A DNA stretch of 64,000 nucleotides from Candidatus Eiseniibacteriota bacterium. GTDB taxonomy: Bacteria > Orphanbacterota > Orphanbacteria > Orphanbacterales > Orphanbacteraceae. Both the position numbers and the translations under genes were made by a program. Numbering within the stretch: the stretch's first letter is position 1; each line of letters opens with the position of its first letter. Positions 24,897 to 33,286 of this stretch are shown one piece after another. Location of the stretch: positions 1 to 64,000 of the forward strand of contig JAJRWB010000050.1 of NCBI GenBank assembly GCA_024276995.1, read 5' to 3'. Under the pieces are notes generated by a model. It was not told where the DNA came from and made no database searches. It worked only from the letters and a program-made list of their open reading frames with translations.

Positions 24897-25445
24897 CTAC
24901 ATCTCCCCGTCCCACTCCTCTTCCCCCACTCCTTCCGCCCGATTCGCACTGCGCGCGAGAACAAAGAGGAAGTCGGAAAGCCGGTTGACGTAGGCGAGGA
25001 GATCGACGCCGGCATCGTCGGTCGCGCGATGGAGTGAGACGATCTTCCTTTCGGCGCGGCGGCAGATCGCGCGGGCGAGATGGAGCGCGGCGCCTGTTTC
25101 GCCGCCGCCGGGAAGGATGAAGCGTTTCAGCTCGGGAAGCGATTCTTCGTGGAAGTCGATGCGCGATTCGATCCAGGCGATGTCCTCGCCGCCGACCGGT
25201 CTGTTCTTCGTTCTCCCCTTCGGGTCGGCGAGTTCGGCGCCGACGCGGAAGAGATGGTGCTGCACCCGGACGATGTCCGGGCGCAGCGGGTCATCCCTTC
25301 GCAGCCGGGCGGCCACCACGCCCAGGCTGCAGCAAAGCTCGTCGATCGTACCGTAGGCGGCTACACGAATATCGTCTTTCGGCGTCCTCTGCCCGCCTGA
25401 GAGAGAAGTCTCCCCCGAATCGCCCTTTTTCGTGTAGATCTTCAC
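24897..25445 (-). CDS. Cob(I)alamin adenosyltransferase, PduO type
   Basis: 182 residues from a GTG start (KIYTKKGDSGETSLSGGQR follows). The ATP-binding N-terminal TKKGDSGxTxLxGGxR motif, YGTIDELCCSLG, FILPGGGETGAALHLAR and RAICRRAERKIV are all diagnostic. It transfers the adenosyl group of ATP to cob(I)alamin to make adenosylcobalamin. It begins ten bases after the stop of the B12-dependent ribonucleotide reductase gene on the same strand, so the operon pairs the enzyme with production of its cofactor. Confidence 0.93.
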   Translation of the reverse strand: MKIYTKKGDSGETSLSGGQRTPKDDIRVAAYGTIDELCCSLGVVAARLRRDDPLRPDIVRVQHHLFRVGAELADPKGRTKNRPVGGEDIAWIESRIDFHEESLPELKRFILPGGGETGAALHLARAICRRAERKIVSLHRATDDAGVDLLAYVNRLSDFLFVLARSANRAEGVGEEEWDGEM

Positions 25446-25455
25446 CGCGCTCCGC

Positions 25456-28242
25456 TTACGAACAACCGGAAACCGAGCCGCAATTGAAACACTTGTAACA
25501 CGAACCGTTCCGCACCATGAGGGAACCGCACTCGTAGCACGTCGGCGCATCGGCCTGCGCCGCGAAAACGCGCTTTTCATACGCCCTCAGCTCTTCCTCG
25601 CTCCGGGCGAACGAGTTCATCCGGTTGATCGGCGTGATCTTCTCCCCCATGTCGGCATCAAACAGCTCCGCTTGCGGGCTCTCCTCGATCTCCTCTTCCG
25701 GCGCCTGCGCCTTGACGAGAAATTTCAGCGCGAGCCAGCGAAAAATGTAATCGCACACCGACTTCGCGATGGGGATTTCCTTGTTGCTCGTGAAACCGGA
25801 CGGTTCGAACCGCATATGGCTGAACTTGTTGCAGAGCACTTCGAGAGGCACGCCGTACTGCAACGCCATGGATATCGACGTGGCGAAACCATCCATCAGA
25901 CCCGACACCACCGATCCTTCCTTCGACATGGTGATGAAGATCTCGCCCGGCATCCCGTCGTCGTAGAGGCCGACGGTGATATATCCCTCGTGGCCGCCGA
26001 TGCTGAACTTGTGCGTAATCGCGCGCCGCTCGTCGGGAAGACGCCGCCTGTACGGCTTGTATTTCTCTTTCCCCTTCTTCCCCGCCCGGTTGTCTTCCGA
26101 GGTGATGAGCGGCTGGGTCCTCTTCGACCCGTCCCTGTAGATCGCCACCGCTTTCAACCCGAGCTTCCACGCCTCGACGTACGTTTCCATGATCTCGTTC
26201 GGCTTCACGTCGTTCGGCATGTTCACCGTCTTCGATATCGCCCCCGAAAGGAACGGTTGCACGGCGCCCATCATCCGGATGTGGCCCATCGGCTGAATCG
26301 AGCGGACCCCCGAGTTCGGTTTGAACGCGCAATCGAATACGGGAAGGTGTTTCTCCTTGAGCCCGGGCGCGCCTTCGATCGTGTCGTGGCTGTCGATATA
26401 ATCGAGAATCCCCGCGATCTGGCTCCCGTCGTAACCGAGCGATCTCAGCGCCATCGGCACGGTGTGGTTGACGATCTTCATCACGCCGCCGCCGACGAGT
26501 TTCTTGTACTTCACGAGGGCGATGTCCGGCTCGATGCCGGTGGTGTCGCAGTCCATCATGAAACCGATCGTTCCCGTCGGCGCGAGCACCGTCACCTGGG
26601 CGTTGCGGAAGCCGCTCTCCTCGCCGAGGGCGACCGCCTTTTCCCAGATGCTTTCCGATTTCGCCCAAAGGTCGGAAGGGAGCGGGTCGGCCGGAATCAT
26701 CTTCGCCGCGTCCCGGTGCTTGCGGATCACCCTCAGCATCGGCTCACGGTTCCGCCGAAATCCCTCGAACGGTCCCATGGCGGCGGCGATCTTCGCCGAC
26801 TGGACGTACGCGCGTCCCGTGAGAAGCGATGTGATCACCGCCGCGTGCGCCCTTCCCGCGTCCGAATCGTACGGCAACCCCTCCGACATGAGGAGCGCGC
26901 CGAGATTCGCGTAACCGAGCCCGAGAGGCCGGTAATCGTGGGACCGCGCGGCGATCTTCTTCGTCGGATAGCTCGCGAAATCGACGAGAATCTCCTGGGC
27001 GGAAAGCGCCACGTCCACCGTGTGGAAGAGGCTCTCGGCGTCGAATGAGCCGTCCTCTTTCCGATAGCGCATGAGGTTCACCGACGCGAGGTTGCACGCC
27101 GAGTCGTCGAGGAACATGAACTCGCTGCACGGATTCGACGCGTGGATGCGATCGGTGTTCGCGCATGTGTGCCAGTCGTTCACCGTGGTATCGAACTGCA
27201 TCCCCGGATCGCCGCACACGTGAACCGCGTCGGCGATCCTGCCCATCAGCTCGCGCGCGCGGTACGTGTCCACCACGCCGCCCCCCACCACCGCGCGGGT
27301 ATGCCACTCCTTGTCCTCCACCACCGCCTGCATGAACTCGTCGGTAACACGAACGCTGTTGTTCGAGTTCTGAAAGAACACCGACGCGTACGCCTCGCCG
27401 TCCATCGACCCGTCGTAGCCGTTATCGATCAGGATCCACGCCTTCTTCTCTTCTTCCGCCTTGCAATTGATGAACTCCTCGATGTCCGGGTGGTCGATAT
27501 CGAGAATCACCATCTTCGCGGCACGGCGGGTCTTCCCTCCCGACTTGATCACGCCGGCGAAGGCATCATACCCTTTCATGAATGAAACGGGGCCGGAGCA
27601 GGCTCCGCCGCTCGAAAGGCATTCCTTCGACGAACGGATCGGCGAAAGATTCGTGCCCGTGCCGCTCCCCCACTTGAAGAGCATACCCTCGGTGCGGGTG
27701 AGTTCCAGGATCGACTCCATCCGGTCTTCCACCGAATTGATGAAGCACGCGGAGCATTGCGGCTTCTCCTCGATGCCCACGTTGAACCAGACCGGACTGT
27801 TGAACGAGAGATTCTGATGCAACAGGAGGTAAACCAGTTCACTCCTGAAGATTTCGCGATCGTCTTCGGTGGCGAAGTACCCCCCCTGCCATCCCCAGTC
27901 GGCGATCGTGTCGGTCACCCGGGTGATCAACTGCTTCAGGCTCGTCTCGCCCGTGCCGTCGGGAATCCGCTTGTGGAAGTACTTCGACACCGCCACGTTG
28001 CTCGCGAGCTGCGACCAGAACGTGGGAAATTCGACATCTTTCTTCTCGAAAACGATCTTTCCGCCGTCGCCCGAGATCGACGCGTCCCTCCTCTCCCATT
28101 CCACCTCTTCGAAGGGGTGCACCCCTTCGGTGGAATAGACGCGACGGAATGTCAAACCGTGCTGTGCGCCGGCCGAGGTGCCGCCATCGAGCACCGCCCC
28201 CCCCGATACGCCTTTCGCCAGCTTCTTGCCTTCCCCGGTCAC
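25456..28242 (-). CDS. nrdJ: Adenosylcobalamin-dependent ribonucleotide reductase (class II)
   Basis: 928 residues from the GTG at 28242, which has AGGAGG eight bases upstream. Class II features: NLSFNSPVWFNVG near the start, CSACFINSVED, substrate-site NPCSEFMFLDDSACNLAS, FVDxASYPTKK-type core, VTVLAPTGTIGFMMDCDTTG, IEPMGHIRMMG-like loop, and a C-terminal Cys-rich tail (CYECGSLMVRNGSCYKC and CSVSGCS-like end) that relays electrons. It reduces ribonucleotides for DNA synthesis independently of oxygen. The coupled adenosyltransferase supplies its cofactor. A structured 275-nt leader with an intrinsic terminator precedes it, so expression is probably attenuated. Confidence 0.96.
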   Translation of the reverse strand: MTGEGKKLAKGVSGGAVLDGGTSAGAQHGLTFRRVYSTEGVHPFEEVEWERRDASISGDGGKIVFEKKDVEFPTFWSQLASNVAVSKYFHKRIPDGTGETSLKQLITRVTDTIADWGWQGGYFATEDDREIFRSELVYLLLHQNLSFNSPVWFNVGIEEKPQCSACFINSVEDRMESILELTRTEGMLFKWGSGTGTNLSPIRSSKECLSSGGACSGPVSFMKGYDAFAGVIKSGGKTRRAAKMVILDIDHPDIEEFINCKAEEEKKAWILIDNGYDGSMDGEAYASVFFQNSNNSVRVTDEFMQAVVEDKEWHTRAVVGGGVVDTYRARELMGRIADAVHVCGDPGMQFDTTVNDWHTCANTDRIHASNPCSEFMFLDDSACNLASVNLMRYRKEDGSFDAESLFHTVDVALSAQEILVDFASYPTKKIAARSHDYRPLGLGYANLGALLMSEGLPYDSDAGRAHAAVITSLLTGRAYVQSAKIAAAMGPFEGFRRNREPMLRVIRKHRDAAKMIPADPLPSDLWAKSESIWEKAVALGEESGFRNAQVTVLAPTGTIGFMMDCDTTGIEPDIALVKYKKLVGGGVMKIVNHTVPMALRSLGYDGSQIAGILDYIDSHDTIEGAPGLKEKHLPVFDCAFKPNSGVRSIQPMGHIRMMGAVQPFLSGAISKTVNMPNDVKPNEIMETYVEAWKLGLKAVAIYRDGSKRTQPLITSEDNRAGKKGKEKYKPYRRRLPDERRAITHKFSIGGHEGYITVGLYDDGMPGEIFITMSKEGSVVSGLMDGFATSISMALQYGVPLEVLCNKFSHMRFEPSGFTSNKEIPIAKSVCDYIFRWLALKFLVKAQAPEEEIEESPQAELFDADMGEKITPINRMNSFARSEEELRAYEKRVFAAQADAPTCYECGSLMVRNGSCYKCFNCGSVSGCS

Positions 28243-28295
28243 ATCGCCCCCCTCCTGTAATGACAGACCCGACCGACCCTCCGGTCCCCGCACCC

Positions 28296-28325
28296 TTCCG
28301 ACCCGCCGCGACCCGGCGGTCGGAA
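28296..28325 (-). promoter_or_regulatory. Stable hairpin in the nrdJ leader
   Basis: TTCCGACC pairs with GGTCGGAA and, inside it, GCCG pairs with CGGC around GGTCG, with one bulged G. It lies 54-83 nt before the nrdJ start and could be an antiterminator partner or simply a stabilising stem. Confidence 0.45.
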
Positions 28326-28354
28326 CCGGAGATGCGCCGCCATGGCGGGGGCGG

Positions 28355-28374
28355 AAAAAGGGGGTAGTTCCCCC
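28355..28374 (-). terminator. Intrinsic terminator inside the nrdJ leader
   Basis: On the minus strand GGGGG-AACTA-CCCCC is followed directly by TTTTT. It lies about 150 nt downstream of the promoter and about 113 nt upstream of the nrdJ start, on the same strand. The preceding gene ends upstream of that promoter, so this is best read as an attenuator rather than as its terminator. Confidence 0.65.
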
Positions 28375-28523
28375 GCAACCGACAACCCCGTTCGGCTCAA
28401 CCGGTTTATTTTCAACTAATTATAGTTCCAGAGCTCCCAAACATGATGAAGATCTCAGACGAAGGGCGCTCTACATATGGTGTTAGGCGGAACGTCACAA
28501 CACCACATCTACTGGTAATTCGG

Positions 28524-28553
28524 AATATATGGCCCCGTCCGGAGGCATGTCAA
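28524..28553 (-). promoter_or_regulatory. sigma-70 promoter of nrdJ
   Basis: Minus-strand TTGACA (28548-28553) and TATATT (28524-28529) with an 18-bp spacer; ATATAT with a 17-bp spacer is an alternative. The start would be near 28517, giving a leader of about 275 nt. Confidence 0.6.
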
Positions 28554-28646
28554 AGGAAAAAAGAAAAAAATCAAGTCGCGGAGGGGAAAAATGGTTAACA
28601 ATATGGAACACAACGTGTTTCGGCGATCAGCCGTCCGGGGAAATAC

Positions 28647-30422
28647 CTATTCCGATAGGAGGGCGTCGAGACGCCATTTCATCAGCCGATCGAACGCGAA
28701 ACGGTTCGCCGCGAGCCCTTCGTCGCGGAAACGGATCTTTCCCCGGCGATCGACGACGATGAGTGTCGGTAGGGCACTCACTTTCCACGCGCGCTGTACG
28801 TCCCCCTCTCCACCACCGCTGTCGAGGAGCACCGTTTTCATGGTGATGCCGTTCTTCTTCAGGAACGGCGGGACGAGCCAGGAATCTCTGTCGGCGCTCA
28901 CGGCGAGGAAGACGACGTCTTTCCCGGTGTAGCCCGCGGCGATCCGCTGCAGCGCGGGAAGCTCGTCGCGGCACGGTCCGCACCAGGTGGCCCAGAAGTC
29001 GAGTACCACCACTTTCCCGCGCAGGGCGGAAAGAGAAACGTCTTCGCCGCCGGGGGTGACCAGATCGAAGTCGGGGGCGGTCCGGAGCGGCACGGAACGG
29101 AGGGCGCTCCGCCGGAGCCTCTCCTCGGCCCTCTCGATGAGGCTGTTCACACGCGCTCTTACGGCCGGGTCGCGCTCGCGCAGCCGGTCGAGTACCTCCT
29201 TCGCCTCGAGAACACCGCCGGCATACGCCTCCACCAGTTCGGTGGCGGCGTCCCAACCCCTCCCCACCGCCTCGAGAGCGAGGCCGTAATGGTAGCGCAC
29301 CTCGGGATACTCCGTTTCCACGGCGTCGCCGAGGAGTTCCACCGCGCGGCCCGCTTTCCCCGCCTGGAAGAGTGCCCATCCCTCGGCGTCCTTCGCCATG
29401 AGGAGTTTCCTGTGAAGCGCCGGCAACTCCGCGGCGGGTGTGGCGCGATCGCGGATCCGCCCGCCGAGCGTTTCCACGGCGCGGGCGGCGTAGCCGCCCG
29501 CCTCTCCCGCGGAGACATCCGCCTCCGCCAGGAGAAAGGCGATCGCCGCGAGCGCCTCGGGGTCGTCCGTCTCCGCGGCCAGGCGTTTGGCGTACCGCGC
29601 CCCCGCGGCACGGCTCTCTTTTCGAGAACACTCGGCGCCGATCCGTTTCAGCTCGATCTCGAGCGTTCTCTTCCCGTCGGGGAAACGGGTGAGATAGTCA
29701 GTGGCGAGACGGATTATGTCGTCGGGCGACTCGGCCTCGGCGAGTTTCACATACAGTTCCACTTCTCCCATCGGCGTGTCTTCCACGCCGATACGGCTCT
29801 TTCCGAGAGCACCGAGCGTCACGTTCCGGTCGGCGATGAAGCGGCGGTCGGCGCCGAGACGCGTGGCGGCGCTGTCGAACTCGGCCGCCGCGAGCGCATG
29901 GTCGCCGATCTTCTCGAGAGCGAGGGCGAGAATGTGATGTGCCCTGGCGCGCCGCTCGTCCCTGTAGTCGGGCCACTCGGAAAGGGTCACCCCCGCCGGG
30001 CGCGCGAGGAGCATCACCTTCTCGAGCCCTTCCCTCGCCCAGGCGAGGGCGAGGTCGGCACCGATACCGTAACGGCTGTACGCCTCGCTCGCGAGGAGGA
30101 ACGCTTCCGCCCCTCCCTTTCCCTTCGCGACGAACCGCTCCCCCTCGCGACCGATCGCTTCAGCGCGGGACGGGCTCTTCTCCACCGCGGGATCGACCGA
30201 GACGGCGAGGGTGAAAAGATACGCCCGCATCCGGTCGCTCCACTCGCCCGAAGGAAACTTCTCAAGGTACGCAGCCATCGCGTCGAACCGTCCGGATGCA
30301 TCGGCCACGCTCATCGTCCGATAGTATTCGGCCTTTTCGACACTTCCCACCCATGCGGACGAGACGGTCACGAGAAGCAGCAGTATCGCCGGCAGCCATC
30401 GGTTCAACGATCCAGCCCGCAA
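28647..30422 (-). CDS. TPR-like protein with C-terminal TlpA thioredoxin
   Basis: 591 residues from the TTG at 30422, which has AAGGAG seven bases upstream and gives an N-terminal anchor ([16 protein letters not shown]). The longer ATG reading to 30500 places 26 polar residues before the anchor and is less likely. The central 400 residues are repeated helical pairs of TPR character ([26 protein letters not shown] and similar). The C-terminus is a TlpA-like fold with [19 protein letters not shown] and cis-Pro [11 protein letters not shown]. Likely an extracytoplasmic thiol reductant tethered to a protein-binding arm. It lies upstream of nrdJ but is probably separately transcribed. A TACAAT -10 box lies at 30466-30471. 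Confidence 0.82.
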   Translation of the reverse strand: MRAGSLNRWLPAILLLLVTVSSAWVGSVEKAEYYRTMSVADASGRFDAMAAYLEKFPSGEWSDRMRAYLFTLAVSVDPAVEKSPSRAEAIGREGERFVAKGKGGAEAFLLASEAYSRYGIGADLALAWAREGLEKVMLLARPAGVTLSEWPDYRDERRARAHHILALALEKIGDHALAAAEFDSAATRLGADRRFIADRNVTLGALGKSRIGVEDTPMGEVELYVKLAEAESPDDIIRLATDYLTRFPDGKRTLEIELKRIGAECSRKESRAAGARYAKRLAAETDDPEALAAIAFLLAEADVSAGEAGGYAARAVETLGGRIRDRATPAAELPALHRKLLMAKDAEGWALFQAGKAGRAVELLGDAVETEYPEVRYHYGLALEAVGRGWDAATELVEAYAGGVLEAKEVLDRLRERDPAVRARVNSLIERAEERLRRSALRSVPLRTAPDFDLVTPGGEDVSLSALRGKVVVLDFWATWCGPCRDELPALQRIAAGYTGKDVVFLAVSADRDSWLVPPFLKKNGITMKTVLLDSGGGEGDVQRAWKVSALPTLIVVDRRGKIRFRDEGLAANRFAFDRLMKWRLDALLSE

Positions 30423-30514
30423 GATGAAACTCCTTATCCACCGTGAGAACGATCCCTCATTAGTTATTGTAACCCCTTTCTCCCCATTCGGTGCCAGCAT
30501 CTTCGAAGCTCTTC

Positions 30515-30543
30515 TTGACCCTCCACCGCTCCGGCATTAGCCT
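30515..30543 (+). promoter_or_regulatory. Promoter of sppA
   Basis: TTGACC (30515-30520), 17 bp, TAGCCT (30538-30543). The -35 is strong and the -10 weak. The start codon is at 30586. Confidence 0.45.
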
Positions 30544-30585
30544 GAGGCGAAGATTCACCCAATTCCCAGCGGAGGTTCTCCAGCA

Positions 30586-32343
30586 ATGACGGGCAATGGA
30601 AGAACGATTCTTTTCGTAATCATCGCGCTAATCGTCGTGTTCGCGGGGATGGTCGGTACGGGCGCGTTCATTCTCTTTATCACGTTGTCGAACGAAACGC
30701 CCGACGTCGATTCCGGCTCCGTGCTGATGTGCGATCTGCGCAGCGGCCTCTCCGAGATGCCGGAAAGGTCGATCCGGGATCACCTCTTCGGGCGGCGTCC
30801 GGTGAATATCACCGAGACGGTCCGCCTGCTCCGGTACGCCGCGGATGATTCGCGCGTCGACAGGGTGGTGCTGCGTGTCGGCGGACTCGAACGGATAGGC
30901 TGGGGCGGCAGCGCCGAGATCCGCGATGCGCTCCAGGTTTTCCGGGATGCCGGGAAACCGGTGGACGCCTTCATCGAAACCGCCGGCGATCTCTCCTATT
31001 ATATCGCCGCCGCCGCCGGGCATATCTATCTCGCGCCGGGCGGGGTGCTCGCCGTGGACGGCCTCTACGCGGAGGTCCAATTCCTGAAGAATCTCTTCGC
31101 CAAGGTGAACATCTCTTTCGAGGCGGTTACGGCGGGAAAGTACAAGTCATACCCCGAACCGTTTCTAAATGACACGATATCGGACGCATACCGGATGCAG
31201 ATTGATCATCTCCTCGATGGACGGTTCGACACGTACGTCGAAGCGATCGCCCTCGGTAGGACGATGTCTCCGGTCGACGTGGTGAAGGCGATCGACGAGG
31301 GCCCCTATCTCGTGGCGCCGGCGGCGGAGGAGGCGGGTCTCGTCGATTCGCTCCTCTTCTGGAAGGATTACGAATTGTGGCGCGGAATCGACGAAGACGG
31401 GGATGCCCCGTTGCTCACCCTCGAGGAGTACAGGGATTCGGGCGTCCTTCCCGGGGACGATGCGCGCCACACGATCGCCGTGGTGTACGTGGTGGGTGAG
31501 ATCATGCCGGGGGAGAGCCGGGAAGGACTCAACTCGACGGTGGCCGGTTCGGAGTCGGTGGTCGATGAAATCGACAAGGCGGCGGAGGACGATGACGTCG
31601 AGGCGATCGTGCTGCGCGTGTCGAGTCCGGGTGGATCGGTGCTCGCCTCCGACGCGATCTGGCGCGCGGTTGAAAGGGCGAAGGAGTTGAAACCGGTGGT
31701 CGTTTCCATGGGGGATGTGGCCGCCTCGGGTGGATACTGGATCTCCTCGGGGGCCGACGAGATCGTCGCGGACGCCACCACGGTCACCGGGTCGATCGGC
31801 GTCTTCGCCCTTCGCCCGGTGTGGAACGAGCTGTTCGAGGGCGCCGGTGTGGGGGTGGAGGAGTTCACCCGCGGGAGGAACGCCGCGATCTTCCGCTCGG
31901 CGAAGCCGTGGTCCGATGATCACCGCCGCGTGCTGCGCCGGAGCATCGAGAAGAATTACAGCGATTTCCTCCGCCGTGTTTCCGATGGGCGGGGCCTAAC
32001 GGTGGAAGAAGTGGATGAAATCGCCGGCGGGCGTATCTGGTTGGGCACCGAGGCCCTCGACAACGGTCTCGTCGATAGGATCGGCGGCATTGTCGAGGCG
32101 GTGGGCATCGCCCGCGAGCACGCCGGGATCTCCCCTTCCGACGAGGTCGGCCTTCGCATCTACCCGGAGGAGAAGTCGCTTCTCGATCAGATCCGCGACG
32201 GCGATTTCAACCTCCGCGCCTTCGCACGGGAAGAAGCTCGGGCGATGCTGGAAGAGAGCGGCATTTCCCTTCCCTCCACGCCGCCGTTCAGCCTCGCCGA
32301 CGGCGTTCTCTGGGCGACCCTTCCTTTCAGGCTGAAGGAATAG
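30586..32343 (+). CDS. sppA: Signal peptide peptidase SppA, long form
   Basis: 585 residues with an N-terminal transmembrane anchor (9-33), then two tandem ClpP-like halves as in the 67-kDa SppA. The catalytic Lys is about residue 187 (GKYKSYPEPF) in the first half; the Ser is about residue 381 (GDVAASGGYW) in the second half, with VRVSSPGGSVLASD before it. The enzyme cuts leftover signal peptides in the membrane plane. It is followed after 16 bp by the COG2836 protein gene on the same strand; this seems positional rather than functional. Confidence 0.94.
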   Translation: MTGNGRTILFVIIALIVVFAGMVGTGAFILFITLSNETPDVDSGSVLMCDLRSGLSEMPERSIRDHLFGRRPVNITETVRLLRYAADDSRVDRVVLRVGGLERIGWGGSAEIRDALQVFRDAGKPVDAFIETAGDLSYYIAAAAGHIYLAPGGVLAVDGLYAEVQFLKNLFAKVNISFEAVTAGKYKSYPEPFLNDTISDAYRMQIDHLLDGRFDTYVEAIALGRTMSPVDVVKAIDEGPYLVAPAAEEAGLVDSLLFWKDYELWRGIDEDGDAPLLTLEEYRDSGVLPGDDARHTIAVVYVVGEIMPGESREGLNSTVAGSESVVDEIDKAAEDDDVEAIVLRVSSPGGSVLASDAIWRAVERAKELKPVVVSMGDVAASGGYWISSGADEIVADATTVTGSIGVFALRPVWNELFEGAGVGVEEFTRGRNAAIFRSAKPWSDDHRRVLRRSIEKNYSDFLRRVSDGRGLTVEEVDEIAGGRIWLGTEALDNGLVDRIGGIVEAVGIAREHAGISPSDEVGLRIYPEEKSLLDQIRDGDFNLRAFAREEARAMLEESGISLPSTPPFSLADGVLWATLPFRLKE

Positions 32344-32359
32344 CCGCGGAGCCTCCTGG

Positions 32360-33106
32360 GTGGATCCCTGCTGCAACACCACCGCGTCACCGCCTCTCCA
32401 ATGGGCACTCCTCTTCTCGACGGGATTCCTGATCAGCCTCGGTCATTGTGCGGGTATGTGCGGCCCGATCATCGCCGCGTTCTCCGCCGCCCGGCGGTCG
32501 GGCGGCGGCGGCGCGCGCGGCCTGATCATTCCCACGACCCTTTACCACGCCGGGCGGATCTCGAGCTACGCGATCCTCGGCGCGCTCTTCGGCGTCGCCG
32601 GAACGGTTGTCGGCGCCCTCGGTCCGACGCGGATTTTCCAGGGGGTGATCGCCCTTCTCGCGGGGGGGACGATGCTCGCTATCGGGTTCAGTCTCCTCGG
32701 AGCACTCCCGGTGAAGCGGTGGATCGAAGGCATGCCCCTCGCCGGCGGCGTGTTCGACGCGATGCGCCGCCTGATCGGCGCATCGTCTCCGGCCGGCTGG
32801 TTCGGCCTCGGCGCGGCGAACGGTTTTCTTCCGTGCGGGCCGGTGATCGCCGTCGCCGCCGGTGCAACGGCCGCGGGAAGCGTCCCCCTCGGAGCGCTCA
32901 CCATGGTCGTCTACGGCGCGGGCACCGTCCCGGCGCTCGTGCTTCTCGGATTCGGCGCGTCCGCCCTCTCCGCGCCGGCGCGCGGGCGGCTCTACCGCTT
33001 CGGCGCCGCGGCGGTGCTGATCGTGGCGCTCCAGCTCATGCTCCGCGGCATGAGCGCCCTCGGCGCGTTCCCCCACGCACGGATCGGCCCGGTGGTATTG
33101 TGGTAA
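32360..33106 (+). CDS. COG2836 membrane protein of cbb3 biogenesis clusters
   Basis: 248 residues, starting at a GTG. About six transmembrane helices; the signature is ISLGHCAGMCGPI near residue 25 with two Cys and a His, and NGFLPCGPVIAV in the second half. The family (UreH_2/TauE-like, COG2836) is frequently found beside cbb3 oxidase assembly genes and is thought to take part in copper delivery or sulfite export. Here the cco cluster starts 1.8 kb downstream on the same strand, with a sorted exoprotein gene in between, which fits the first role. Confidence 0.8.
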   Translation: MDPCCNTTASPPLQWALLFSTGFLISLGHCAGMCGPIIAAFSAARRSGGGGARGLIIPTTLYHAGRISSYAILGALFGVAGTVVGALGPTRIFQGVIALLAGGTMLAIGFSLLGALPVKRWIEGMPLAGGVFDAMRRLIGASSPAGWFGLGAANGFLPCGPVIAVAAGATAAGSVPLGALTMVVYGAGTVPALVLLGFGASALSAPARGRLYRFGAAAVLIVALQLMLRGMSALGAFPHARIGPVVLW

Positions 33107-33157
33107 GGGATTCGTTAAGATCCGCTCTCTTCCGGAAGCTCCTCGGCGATTCGAATC

Positions 33158-33186
33158 TTGACAAATGATCTGTACAGGCGTAGAAT
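33158..33186 (+). promoter_or_regulatory. Strong sigma-70 promoter of a sorted exoprotein
   Basis: Consensus TTGACA (33158-33163), 17-bp spacer, TAGAAT (33181-33186). Transcription from about 33193 leaves a 94-nt leader before the ATG at 33287. Confidence 0.75.
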
Positions 33187-33286
33187 CAGGATTAGCCTAC
33201 GTTTCATTACACTGCAGTGCCGACCGGCGCGGCAATACGATCCGCTGCCCTCCCCCTTGGCCGCATCTCACATCGGAGGAGGCCCC

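Larger units (their letters stand above)
28243..28646. other. Structured leader region of nrdJ
   Basis: 404 bp with no protein gene. Reading on the minus strand: promoter (28524-28553), a 10-bp hairpin (28475-28508, 14-nt loop), a small hairpin AACTA-TAAT-TAGTT (28414-28427), the terminator (28355-28374), and a further 12-bp hairpin (28296-28325), then the ribosome site. No B12-box (GCCACTG) was found. Two imperfect NrdR-like cores (28416-28425 and 28471-28480) lie inside the hairpins. Confidence 0.6.

Noticed and set aside
28416-28480. NrdR boxes (CTAATTATAG and CTACATATGG)
   Set aside because: Each core matches at eight of ten positions, but they lie downstream of the promoter, 55 bp apart and inside hairpins. 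Support is too weak to call them.
28243-28553. Standard cobalamin riboswitch before nrdJ
   Set aside because: The B12-box sequence GCCACTG and its usual surroundings are not present on the minus strand.
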